DNA from: an uncultured Flavobacteriales bacterium
GTDB taxonomy: Bacteria > Bacteroidota > Bacteroidia > Flavobacteriales_G > Salibacteraceae
Assembly (NCBI GenBank): GCA_913062955.1
Contig: CAJXZP010000002.1
Coordinates: 1-64,000 of the forward strand
Direction: 5' to 3'
Length of the DNA stretch: 64,000 nucleotides
A model generated the notes under the pieces. It ran no database searches. It saw only the letters and a program-made list of their open reading frames with translations, and was not told the DNA's origin. The first letter of the stretch is position 1; every line of letters starts with the position of its first letter. This document shows, in pieces, positions 47,861-56,028 of the stretch. The translations under genes and the position numbers were made by a program.

Positions 47861-48775
47861 ATGGCTTTTAGTTTAACCATATTAGGTGCCAATTCGGCTA
47901 TTCCAATAGGTAATCGGTTCCCAACATCTCAAATTGTAGAGTTTAACCAACATAAATTTATGGTGGACTGTGGCGAAGGAGCCCAACTACAAGTACGAAA
48001 GAATAAAATTAAACTTCAAGGTTTAAAAGCCATTTTTATTTCCCATTTACATGGTGATCATTATTTCGGAATATTCGGTTTATTAGGAACCATGAACCTT
48101 TTAGGAAGAACGGTTCCGTTAAAAATATTTTCATATCCGGGATTAAAAGAAATGATTGAGTTGCAATTAAAGGCTTCTAAATCAGGGTACGAATTTGAAC
48201 TGGTGTTTATTGAGTTGGGCCATGGGACTTCAGAGTTAATTTATGAAGATAATGTAGTGGAAGTATATACCATTCCTTTATCCCACCGAATTCCTACCAA
48301 TGGATTTCTGTTTAAAGAAAAACGGGGTAAAAGAAAAATAAGTAAGTTTCATATAGAAGAATATAACATTCCAATATCTCAAATAAACGGAATTAAAGAA
48401 GGAGCCGATTTTATATCAGAAACCGGTGAGGTTATTCCAAATATAGAAATTACCGATAACCCACCTAAAACGTGGAGTTATGCGTATTGTTCAGATACCA
48501 AATATGCGGAACGAATTGTACCTATAATTAAAGGTGTCGATGTATTGTATCATGAAGCTACCTTTTTAAAAACGGAATTGAAAAGAGCTAAAAACACCAT
48601 GCATTCTACCACTGCCCAGGCAGGAAAGATTGCGAAACTGGCCGAGGTAGGGGAATTAATTATTGGACATTATTCCGCTAGATATAAAGACTTGAACCCT
48701 CATTTGGAAGAAACCAAAGAAGTATTTGAAAATACGCATTTAGCGATTGAAGGGGGACGTTTTGAATACCCATAG
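47861..48775 (+). CDS. rnz: Ribonuclease Z
   Basis: Processes the 3' end of tRNA precursors. The 304-residue MBL-fold enzyme has the metal motif SHLHGDHYFGIFGLLG, a later Asp in SDTKYAE, HEATF and a C-terminal HYSARY His. The flexible arm-like stretch is between residues 150 and 180. It is the last gene of the pyrR-pyrB run, and converges with the LysE gene 8 bases away. Confidence 0.95.
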   Translation: MAFSLTILGANSAIPIGNRFPTSQIVEFNQHKFMVDCGEGAQLQVRKNKIKLQGLKAIFISHLHGDHYFGIFGLLGTMNLLGRTVPLKIFSYPGLKEMIELQLKASKSGYEFELVFIELGHGTSELIYEDNVVEVYTIPLSHRIPTNGFLFKEKRGKRKISKFHIEEYNIPISQINGIKEGADFISETGEVIPNIEITDNPPKTWSYAYCSDTKYAERIVPIIKGVDVLYHEATFLKTELKRAKNTMHSTTAQAGKIAKLAEVGELIIGHYSARYKDLNPHLEETKEVFENTHLAIEGGRFEYP

Positions 48776-48783
48776 GTAACTAA

Positions 48784-49410
48784 CTAAAAGAAAGCCACCT
48801 GTATCCCGATTCCAATCAGTAGTAATCCAAATACCTTATTAAAAATGCTTTGATACTTCTCGAAGGAAGGGAGGATCTTAGAGTGGGTAACTAAATAGGC
48901 CAATACACAAAACCATAAGCCTGTATTTACCATCATAATGCTTCCCAAGCCAAGTAATACTTCGGTAGATACGTCTGGACCCACTACGATAGTGAATAAA
49001 CTTAAAAAGAATAAAGTCGCTTTTGGATTGAGTACATTGGTTATAAATCCAATTCGTACCGCTTTTAGTGATGAAATATCCTCCTTATGTTTCGCTTCAT
49101 TAACGCTAAGGGTAGCACCCACACTTTTAAGAGACATAATACCGATATAGGTTAAATATGCCGCACCTAAATATTTGATGGAATCATAGAGTAGCGGAGT
49201 TTTGGAAATGAGGAGTCCTAATCCGAATACACTGTAAATGACATGAATTCCAATACCCAAACCAAAACCTAAGGCGGTCCACATTCCTGTTTTACGTGAA
49301 TACGAAATAGCATTTCGTATCAACATAATGAAATCCGGTCCAGGGCTCATAACTGCCAATAAATGAATCCCGATTACCGTAAGAAAAAGCGTGATTGTTG
49401 CATTATCCAT
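48784..49410 (-). CDS. LysE family amino-acid/homoserine exporter
   Basis: A 208-residue inner-membrane protein from the ATG at 49410; the ORF-track start is TTG. It has about six membrane segments. The family motif LLAVMSPGPDFIMLIRNAISYSRKTGMWTALGFGLG is at residues 12-50, and FITNVLNPKATLFFLSLF is the second conserved block. Substrate is not determinable. It converges with rnz. Confidence 0.93.
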   Translation of the reverse strand: MDNATITLFLTVIGIHLLAVMSPGPDFIMLIRNAISYSRKTGMWTALGFGLGIGIHVIYSVFGLGLLISKTPLLYDSIKYLGAAYLTYIGIMSLKSVGATLSVNEAKHKEDISSLKAVRIGFITNVLNPKATLFFLSLFTIVVGPDVSTEVLLGLGSIMMVNTGLWFCVLAYLVTHSKILPSFEKYQSIFNKVFGLLLIGIGIQVAFF

Positions 49411-49497
49411 AGACTCCAAAAATAGTATTTCAGAAAGGACTTATAAGGTATGGATTAAATTTACTATTTGGGTATCTGCTACCGTAATGCATTCTGT

Positions 49498-49505
49498 TAC
49501 ATTTG
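49498..49505 (+). promoter_or_regulatory. -7 promoter box 4 bases before the GreA/B-like gene
   Basis: TACATTTG ends 4 bases before the preferred ATG (49510). If active it predicts a leaderless or nearly leaderless transcript. The -33 half is weak. Confidence 0.4.
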
Positions 49506-49509
49506 TTGC

Positions 49510-49971
49510 ATGAGTGAGTTTTCCAAAGAAAGAGAGCAGTTAGTTAAGTATTGTACAACGTTTATTGAAAATCAAATAAATCATGTACAAGCCGTTATTA
49601 ATTCGGCTAAAGAATCGGCACAAAACGAAAGTAAAAGTAGTGCAGGCGATAAACATGAAACCGGAAAGTCGTTGTTGCAATTGGAACAGGAAAACAATGC
49701 GGTGTTGCTCAATAATATGATGAAGCAAAAACCCGCTATTAAGTTATTGGAATCCTTTATGGGTAGTGATACCGTAAAAATGGGGAGTATTATTGAAACC
49801 AATAATGGGATTTATTTTATTGGAATTGGTATTGGATTGGTCAACTTGGAAGGCCATAATTTTTTCATTATTTCTCCTTCGGCTCCTGTTGGAAAACTAT
49901 TTACCGGAAAGAAGAAAGGGGATGAGGTCGCTTTCAATGGAAAGAAAATTCAAATCTTAGATGTAAGATAA
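49510..49971 (+). CDS. GreA/GreB C-terminal-domain-like protein
   Basis: A 153-residue protein from the ATG at 49510; the ORF-track start adds a TTG-initiated stub. The N-terminal half is helical (EREQLVKYCTTFIENQINHVQAVINSAKESAQ). The C-terminal half (MGSIIETNNGIYFIGIGIGLVNLEGHNFFIISPSAPVGKLFTGKKKGDEVAF) is like the FKBP-like domain of GreA/GreB. It may bind RNA polymerase, but the acidic tip typical of GreA is not evident. Its stop overlaps the next gene's ATG. Confidence 0.65.
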   Translation: MSEFSKEREQLVKYCTTFIENQINHVQAVINSAKESAQNESKSSAGDKHETGKSLLQLEQENNAVLLNNMMKQKPAIKLLESFMGSDTVKMGSIIETNNGIYFIGIGIGLVNLEGHNFFIISPSAPVGKLFTGKKKGDEVAFNGKKIQILDVR

Positions 49972-51188
49972 TGGAAAAGTCAATTTCTAAAGTAGCTGTG
50001 ATTGGTGGGGGAGCTGCCGGTTTTTTTGCAGCCATGTCGGCTAAAAAGCATCATCCCAAAGCAGAGGTTATTCTTTTTGAAAAGACCAATAAACTTTTAT
50101 CTAAAGTAAAAGTATCGGGTGGCGGAAGATGTAACGTAACACATCACGAATTGGAACCAAGTAAAATGGCCAAAAACTACCCACGTGGTGAAAAGTTTTT
50201 GAAAAAGGCCTTCTCCCAATTTTCCGTAGTCGATACCATTTCATGGTTTAAAGAAAGAGACGTTGAACTCAAGGTAGAAACGGATAACAGAATGTTCCCC
50301 GTGTCCAATTCTTCTCAGACCATTATTGATACCTTTTTGAAGGAAGCTCAGAAAATAGGAGTGAATATTGTCCAGGGTATGGCTATGTCTGGATTAGAAG
50401 AAATGGAGAATGGCATTCGTTTACACTTGACGGATGAATCGGATCAAGACTTTGATGCCGTAATTATTGCCCTTGGAGGACAAAGCACGGAAAAGAAATT
50501 TGAATTGTTTAAAGGTCTGGGACATACTATAAAAACACCGGTACCCTCGCTATTTACGTTCAATATTTCGGATAAAATTACCGAGTTAATGGGGACTGTA
50601 AGCCCTAATGCTCAGGTAAAAATTCAAGGAACAAAACTTCAGAATACAGGTCCGTTATTAATTACCCATTGGGGAATGAGTGGCCCTGCTATTCTTAAAC
50701 TATCCTCGTTAGCAGCCCGCGAATTGGCCGATCGAGAATACCAATTCAAAATTCAGATTAATTGGTTAGGAGATAAAAAGGAAGAGGAGCTTAGAGAACA
50801 GCTCCGTTCCTTTGTTGAGGAGAATGGGAAGAAAATGCGAAATAAAAATCCGTTTGATATTCCGAATAGACTTTGGATGCATTTCCTCAGCGAACTGAAA
50901 ATTGATGAATCCGGTACTTGGAATTCTTTAGATAAGAAAAGCAAAAACAGAATCATCAATAAAATTTTAAATGATGAATATCAAATTACTAAAAAAACAA
51001 CTTTTAAAGAGGAGTTTGTGATTTGCGGAGGAATTGCGTTATCGAATATTAATCCAAAAACGATGGAGAGTAGAGTTTCTCCTAACCTATACTTTGCCGG
51101 TGAGTTTTTAGATATTGATGGCGTTACGGGAGGCTTCAATTTTCAAGCCGCTTGGACTACCGGGTTTATTGCAGGTAAGTTGGGGTAA
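49971..51188 (+). CDS. HI0933/YhiN-type NAD(P)/FAD-dependent flavoprotein
   Basis: A 405-residue flavoprotein. Dinucleotide-binding VIGGGAAGFFAAMSAKKHHP begins at residue 10. GGGRCNVTH and the C-terminal FAGEFLDIDGVTGGFNFQAAWTTG are the HI0933 family marks. Annotated members are sometimes called aminoacetone oxidases, but substrate here is unproven. It begins at the last base of the GreA/B-like gene. A paralogue with an unusual start lies 3.7 kb downstream. Confidence 0.92.
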   Translation: MEKSISKVAVIGGGAAGFFAAMSAKKHHPKAEVILFEKTNKLLSKVKVSGGGRCNVTHHELEPSKMAKNYPRGEKFLKKAFSQFSVVDTISWFKERDVELKVETDNRMFPVSNSSQTIIDTFLKEAQKIGVNIVQGMAMSGLEEMENGIRLHLTDESDQDFDAVIIALGGQSTEKKFELFKGLGHTIKTPVPSLFTFNISDKITELMGTVSPNAQVKIQGTKLQNTGPLLITHWGMSGPAILKLSSLAARELADREYQFKIQINWLGDKKEEELREQLRSFVEENGKKMRNKNPFDIPNRLWMHFLSELKIDESGTWNSLDKKSKNRIINKILNDEYQITKKTTFKEEFVICGGIALSNINPKTMESRVSPNLYFAGEFLDIDGVTGGFNFQAAWTTGFIAGKLG

Positions 51189-51192
51189 ACCG

Positions 51193-51223
51193 TTTGTTTT
51201 GAGGTTGCGTTTGTATATGTTTG
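51193..51223 (+). promoter_or_regulatory. Bacteroidota-type promoter before the 414-residue orphan
   Basis: TTTG (51193-51196) and TATGTTTG (51216-51223) are spaced 19 bases apart, the ideal -33/-7 arrangement. The ATG is 29 bases downstream. Confidence 0.6.
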
Positions 51224-51252
51224 TCCCTTAACTTTTTAATACTTAAATAATA

Positions 51253-52497
51253 ATGAGAACTTTACTTTTGTCCCTTAGTTTAGCCCTATTATCCACCTTG
51301 TTAATTGCTCAAAAACCGGATATAGAAACCAATGGTATTAATCAGCTTTTTGAATTAAAAGATGGTGGTTTATTGGTTGTAACTAATGATGTTGAAAGAT
51401 ACAACAAGGATTTTGAAAAAGAATTTTCTGTGACCATTCCAGATGGTATGGGTGATCGAAAATTCTTTTTGTCTAAATCTGAAGAGTTTGTTTTTGGGTT
51501 AAGAGATGAATCATTTGGCAGTTTTCCTTTATGGCGTTTATTTTTAACCGGAGCTAAGGTAGGAGAGGATTTCCCTCCTTTTATTTCAATAGCTGAAAAA
51601 GGTTGGAAATTATATGCACATTTCGTAAGTGAATCTCATATGAATTTTCTTCTCATGCCAGAAAAATCTAAAAAGGATGGAAAGGTAGAATTACGTTGGG
51701 TTCAATATGATAGGAATCTTAATAAAACGGAAAAGAAATTAATTTTACCATCCTATAATATCAAAGGGAACACTATTGCGAAACATAAATTTATGTGTGA
51801 AAATAATGGTGCTCTTGTTTTTGTTCTGAATTACATAATAAAGAAAACGGCTTCAGAAGAAGGGGCAAAGACCGTGTTATTGACTGTTTCTTCGGATGGG
51901 GAAATTGTGAAAAATGACATTAGTAAGAGTATACCGATTTGCTCTTTTAGCCATAAAATGAGAAATGTTGGGGCATATGGTGTGGACTTTTTTTACGTTG
52001 AAGCTACCAATGAAATAGCCTATCAAGTAATTAATGAGGATAAGCGAGCTTCTCGATTCGGTTTATTAACGCTAGAAGGAGAGATTAAATGGGAACGGAC
52101 CGTAACTTTTGAAAAGAAATATGATATTCGGTTAATAGTCGGGGCGGTGTACTCCTTCTTTTCGGTCTTAAACAATGAGTTTTTGGTTTATAATGTTGGC
52201 AATCCTTTAACAGGAATTGCAACTTTGGAAGTTGTAACGCTAGAAGATGGGGAGAAAATTACCGGCTTTGAATATGAACATACAAAAATATATAGTCCAC
52301 CCTCTAAGGTCTACCTTACATGTATGTCCAATCCAGATGGAAAAGGAGCTCAAGTAATTAAGGAAATTCAAGAGTCTGTGAAGAAGACGAAACATCTACG
52401 TGCTTTTACCATGGGTTATTTAACCAACGGAACCAGTGAATACTTATGGGTTACGGAAAAGTTTTTATCTAAGTTGTATAAATTCGATATTGAATAA
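51253..52497 (+). CDS. Exported protein of unknown function
   Basis: A 414-residue protein with a signal peptide (RTLLLSLSLALLSTLLIAQ). The remainder is beta-rich, with repeated short blocks such as ELKDGGLLVVTNDVERYNKDF and LLTLEGEIKWERTVTFEKKYD that would suit a propeller-like fold. I do not recognise any family or catalytic motif. A good promoter precedes it. It lies 149 bases before the HtrA-like protease, with no further ORF between them. Whether they act together is not known. Confidence 0.7.
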   Translation: MRTLLLSLSLALLSTLLIAQKPDIETNGINQLFELKDGGLLVVTNDVERYNKDFEKEFSVTIPDGMGDRKFFLSKSEEFVFGLRDESFGSFPLWRLFLTGAKVGEDFPPFISIAEKGWKLYAHFVSESHMNFLLMPEKSKKDGKVELRWVQYDRNLNKTEKKLILPSYNIKGNTIAKHKFMCENNGALVFVLNYIIKKTASEEGAKTVLLTVSSDGEIVKNDISKSIPICSFSHKMRNVGAYGVDFFYVEATNEIAYQVINEDKRASRFGLLTLEGEIKWERTVTFEKKYDIRLIVGAVYSFFSVLNNEFLVYNVGNPLTGIATLEVVTLEDGEKITGFEYEHTKIYSPPSKVYLTCMSNPDGKGAQVIKEIQESVKKTKHLRAFTMGYLTNGTSEYLWVTEKFLSKLYKFDIE

Positions 52498-52646
52498 TGA
52501 CAATTAAATTGGACGGAGTGAGTGTAGATGAGGGCAATTCATGATTTCAATGTTTTGGCTACTAGGATTAATGGATTTATTGAGAGTGAGTTAAGCTAAA
52601 TTAGCAATTTAATTTTATCATTGTAATTAACACGACACGTTATTTT

Positions 52647-53684
52647 ATGAAAAAACTATACACATTAACTACCCTTTGTCTATTTATCAGCCTTGGCTTA
52701 TTCGCTCAAGACTTTAGTACACTGTACAAGAACATGAGCCCATCGGTGGTAACCATCATGGTCAAAGAACATCACGCCCGAGCAAGTAACAATTCTCGGG
52801 GAGTAAGTATGGTTTCTTCCGAAGGCCTAGGCTCAGGAGTTTTGATTAATGATAAGGGAGATATTTGGACCGCAGCCCACGTAGTTTTATTGGCCGAAGA
52901 AGTAGTTGTACACTTTGCTTCAGGAGAGCAAATTCCAGCAAAAGTAATTACCACTAATGCCACTGCAGATGTGGCCTTAATCCGCTTAATCTGGATGCCA
53001 AAGAAGTATACAGTGGCTAAGATAGCGCCTTCTTCTGAGGTGAATATTGGAGATAATATTTTCATTATTGGTGCCCCTTTTGGACTGGAAAGATCTTTGT
53101 CTGTTGGGTATATCAGTGGTAGGTTGAAAGAGAAAGGTCAGCAGTATGCCTTTTCCAAATCGGAGTACTTTCAAACGGATGCTTCTATAAATCATGGGAA
53201 CTCTGGAGGACCTATGTTCAATACTAAAGGAGAGTGTATTGGGATAGTAAGTTCTATTTTGAGTCAAAGTGGTGGTTTTGATGGCATTGGGTTTGTTGTA
53301 ACAAGTGACATATGTAGACTCCACCTGGAAGGAAATCAACCATTTTGGTATGGGGCCGAATTTCAGGTCATTGGTGGGGAGTTAAGAACCATTTTCAATT
53401 TACCCCAAGAAATGGGTTTATTAGTGCAAAAGGTAGCTGCGGGTTCCCCTGCTGCGTTGAGTGGTTTACGTCCAGGTATTTATAAGAGTAATATCGAAGG
53501 GAATGAACTACTTACCGGTGGTGATATCATTATAAAAATTGGAGATTTCGTAGTAGAGCCTAAAATGGATATGGACGCCATAGAGGATTATTTAGCCATG
53601 CTAAAACCAAATCAAGTGTTTTATATTACTGTACTTAGAGCAGGTGCAGAGGTGAAATTAACGGGAGTAGTTCCAGGTAAATAA
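52647..53684 (+). CDS. HtrA/DegP-like S1C serine protease with PDZ domain
   Basis: A 345-residue periplasmic protease. A signal peptide ends at LFAQD. The trypsin-like domain has the triad His78 (WTAAHVV), Asp108 (TADVALIRL) and Ser186 (HGNSGGPMF). A single PDZ domain covers roughly 235-345. The protein is shorter than two-PDZ DegP. It should degrade or refold misfolded envelope proteins, but no sigma-E-type regulatory site is evident. A hairpin terminator follows. Confidence 0.92.
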   Translation: MKKLYTLTTLCLFISLGLFAQDFSTLYKNMSPSVVTIMVKEHHARASNNSRGVSMVSSEGLGSGVLINDKGDIWTAAHVVLLAEEVVVHFASGEQIPAKVITTNATADVALIRLIWMPKKYTVAKIAPSSEVNIGDNIFIIGAPFGLERSLSVGYISGRLKEKGQQYAFSKSEYFQTDASINHGNSGGPMFNTKGECIGIVSSILSQSGGFDGIGFVVTSDICRLHLEGNQPFWYGAEFQVIGGELRTIFNLPQEMGLLVQKVAAGSPAALSGLRPGIYKSNIEGNELLTGGDIIIKIGDFVVEPKMDMDAIEDYLAMLKPNQVFYITVLRAGAEVKLTGVVPGK

Positions 53685-53701
53685 AGCCAAATAAATTTTT
53701 G

Positions 53702-53737
53702 AAAGCCGGTTAATTAAGTTTAATCGGCTTTTTTATG
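53702..53737. terminator. Bidirectional terminator between the HtrA-like and flavoprotein genes
   Basis: AAAGCCGGTTAA pairs with TTAATCGGCTTT (one G-T wobble) followed by T6, and the other side has an A-rich flank. Confidence 0.8.
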
Positions 53738-54910
53738 CTGTAATAATTGCGTTGCCACAAAAGCACCCATTGAAAAACATCCTTGTAATAAGAAGCCTCC
53801 CGTAGGAGCGTCCCAATTTACCATTTCGCCCATGCAATACATATGCGGGTAATCTACGAGTGAAAAGTCCGAATTCAAATTCGAAATTTCGATTCCACCA
53901 ACCGTTGAAATTGCCTCTTCTACGGGGCGCAAGGATTTAATGGGTATTTTTAAATTCTTCACGGAACAACAGTAATTCTCAGGGGAAATAAATTGTTCCT
54001 TGGTGGTATAAGCTTTCACTAAACTTGCACTTACGGCATCTAGTTTTAATGCCTTGGCAAAGTTACGGGGTTTCAAGTATTGGATCTTCTCCAGCAGTTC
54101 CTCTTCGCTTTGATTCGGTTTAAAATCAAGTGAAATGAAAACTGGTTTATTTTCATTTAATACATTCCTTACCGATGATGAAATAGGATATATAGCGTTA
54201 CCTTCTATACCGTATTCAGAAATAACGGCTTCTCCTTTAAGGAGCCGATCCTCCTGACGAATGGCAATATTCTTTAAAGGTTTTCCAATATGAAAATCTT
54301 GTATACTCATGGGCCAATCTACATTTAGTCCACAATTGGCCGCTTGAAAGGGTCGGGTAGAGATTCCTAAATTTTTGAAGTATTGCATCCATTCCGAATT
54401 GACTCCGGTTACTTTCCAAGAGCCACCACCCAAGCTAAATATAAAAATGTCTGCATCTATGGCTTTTTCCTCTTGTTGGTATTTAATTATGGGAATATAA
54501 TCTTCTGTAAAACCCACAAACTCATGTTCGGTGAATACCTGTACATTTTGGTTCTGGAGCTTTTTTTTGATCTTTCGTAACACATCTGCTGGGGATATTC
54601 CTTTCTCCGGGAAAATTCGACCACTGGTACCTACAAATGTAGGGATAGCCAATTGGGAGTACCAGGAGCGTAATTCATCCACCCCAAAATCATGCAGTGC
54701 CTGTTTTAAAAAGGAGGATGGAGCATATTTTTGATACAGTTCTTCTTTTCCTAATTGATGGGCCAGATTAAAACCTCCCTTACCTGCCACCAAATACTTG
54801 CGACCTATCGTTTTCCCTTTTTCATAAATGGAAACTTCAAATTGGGGACTTAGCTTTTCGGCCGTAATTAAACTGGCTGAACCGCCTCCTATAATGGCTA
54901 TTTTTTTGAT
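53720..54910 (-). CDS. YhiN/HI0933-type flavoprotein with a non-canonical (ATC) start
   Basis: The ORF track begins at TTG (54793), but the frame stays open upstream and codes (ATC)KKIAIIGGGSASLITAEKL, the FAD/NAD motif expected at the N-terminus of this family. The true start is therefore near 54910, giving 396 residues. That codon is ATC, not ATG, and no ATG, GTG or TTG lies between it and the upstream in-frame TAA six codons away. ATC initiation, a point mutation or a one-base error in the A7 run are all possible. The C-terminal block YCMGEMVNWDAPTGGFLLQGCFSMG matches the family. It is downstream of the EEP-family gene on the same strand. Confidence 0.75.
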   Translation of the reverse strand: MKKIAIIGGGSASLITAEKLSPQFEVSIYEKGKTIGRKYLVAGKGGFNLAHQLGKEELYQKYAPSSFLKQALHDFGVDELRSWYSQLAIPTFVGTSGRIFPEKGISPADVLRKIKKKLQNQNVQVFTEHEFVGFTEDYIPIIKYQQEEKAIDADIFIFSLGGGSWKVTGVNSEWMQYFKNLGISTRPFQAANCGLNVDWPMSIQDFHIGKPLKNIAIRQEDRLLKGEAVISEYGIEGNAIYPISSSVRNVLNENKPVFISLDFKPNQSEEELLEKIQYLKPRNFAKALKLDAVSASLVKAYTTKEQFISPENYCCSVKNLKIPIKSLRPVEEAISTVGGIEISNLNSDFSLVDYPHMYCMGEMVNWDAPTGGFLLQGCFSMGAFVATQLLQHKKAD

Positions 54911-54928
54911 GGTGTGGAGAATAATCGT

Positions 54929-55933
54929 TTAACGTAAGACAAACTTCATATACACCGGTAAATGATCCGAAATTTGCTCCGTTTCATGCATTACCCGTGC
55001 CTCTAAAATCTGGACAAATTTAGGATTATAAAAGATGTAATCTAACCTACGAGTAGGTGAATCTGAAGGGAAGGTGAAATTTTCATTTTCGTACCTTTTA
55101 TTCTCATCCATTTCAATGGCCATTTCCATTTTAAAATCAGCTAATAAGGTTTGTATCACCTGATCATCTTGATAAGGATAAGATGCTCCTGGGGGGGTGC
55201 TATTAAAATCACCGACCAAAATCACGGCAAATTTTTCCGAGTATTTGTGGAATTCTTTAAGAACCCGTTTAATTTGTTCATTACGTGTATTGGCATGAAA
55301 AGCCTCTAAATGGACATTTAGAATGACCAATTCCTTCGTGCCCACGTTGAGTTTAGCTACTTGAATTAAACGGTCTAAATAAAATGCATTGTAATAAAAA
55401 GGGTTGTCTATGGGTTGGCTTAATGGGATGACTTCCATAGCCAAGATGGGGAAATTGGACACAATAGCTTGGCCCGAATAAATATTCCCAAATTGCTGAC
55501 TCAATGGCCAATATGGAAAAGGGACGTAGGTTTTATCCCAATTTACAGCCTTGCTGGAAAATGGAAATAGGAGGGAGTTTTGAATTTCTTCTAACTGGTT
55601 AACTTGGTAACTTCTGTCCGATGCAAAATCGATTTCTTGAAAGGCAATAAAGTCAGGCTTTAATTTCTGAAATACTTCGATGCCGTGTTGCAGATGATTA
55701 TCAAATAGCTGCGATGTACGATCCACCGATTTATTATTGGTCATTCCCGAGAGGTAACCAATATTGAAGGTGATTAAGGATACGGTATCTCTAGCTTCCG
55801 GTGTAATCATTTCTGTTTTAGAAATGATTTGTTGGTATTCTGCCGATGAATGAGAAGCCGAACTACCCCAGAAAAAGAACCCAATTATACCTGCCAAAAT
55901 CCCCAGAAATACGACCGCTGCCTTTTTAATCAT
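54929..55933 (-). CDS. Endonuclease/exonuclease/phosphatase-family protein, membrane-anchored
   Basis: A 334-residue EEP-superfamily hydrolase. An N-terminal membrane segment (AAVVFLGILAGIIGFFFWG) anchors the protein with the catalytic domain outside. The domain has SLITFNIGYLSG, IAFQEIDFASDRS, LVILNVHLEAFH, VGDFNSTPPG and the closing SDHLPVYMKF. The substrate may be DNA, RNA or a phosphoester. Its TAA stop is in the same frame as, and 18 bases before, the ATC start of the downstream flavoprotein. Confidence 0.9.
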   Translation of the reverse strand: MIKKAAVVFLGILAGIIGFFFWGSSASHSSAEYQQIISKTEMITPEARDTVSLITFNIGYLSGMTNNKSVDRTSQLFDNHLQHGIEVFQKLKPDFIAFQEIDFASDRSYQVNQLEEIQNSLLFPFSSKAVNWDKTYVPFPYWPLSQQFGNIYSGQAIVSNFPILAMEVIPLSQPIDNPFYYNAFYLDRLIQVAKLNVGTKELVILNVHLEAFHANTRNEQIKRVLKEFHKYSEKFAVILVGDFNSTPPGASYPYQDDQVIQTLLADFKMEMAIEMDENKRYENENFTFPSDSPTRRLDYIFYNPKFVQILEARVMHETEQISDHLPVYMKFVLR

Positions 55934-56028
55934 TCTAAAAAATATTTATGAATCACTAAAGTAATACAAAAACAGGCGTATGTTTTTCATATAAGAAGAA
56001 CGAAATATGAATTTGGAGTGGTTAGAAA

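Noticed and set aside
52498-52646. Short ATG frame in the gap before the HtrA-like gene
   Set aside because: Only about 14 codons, no coupling to the next gene, no recognisable sequence.
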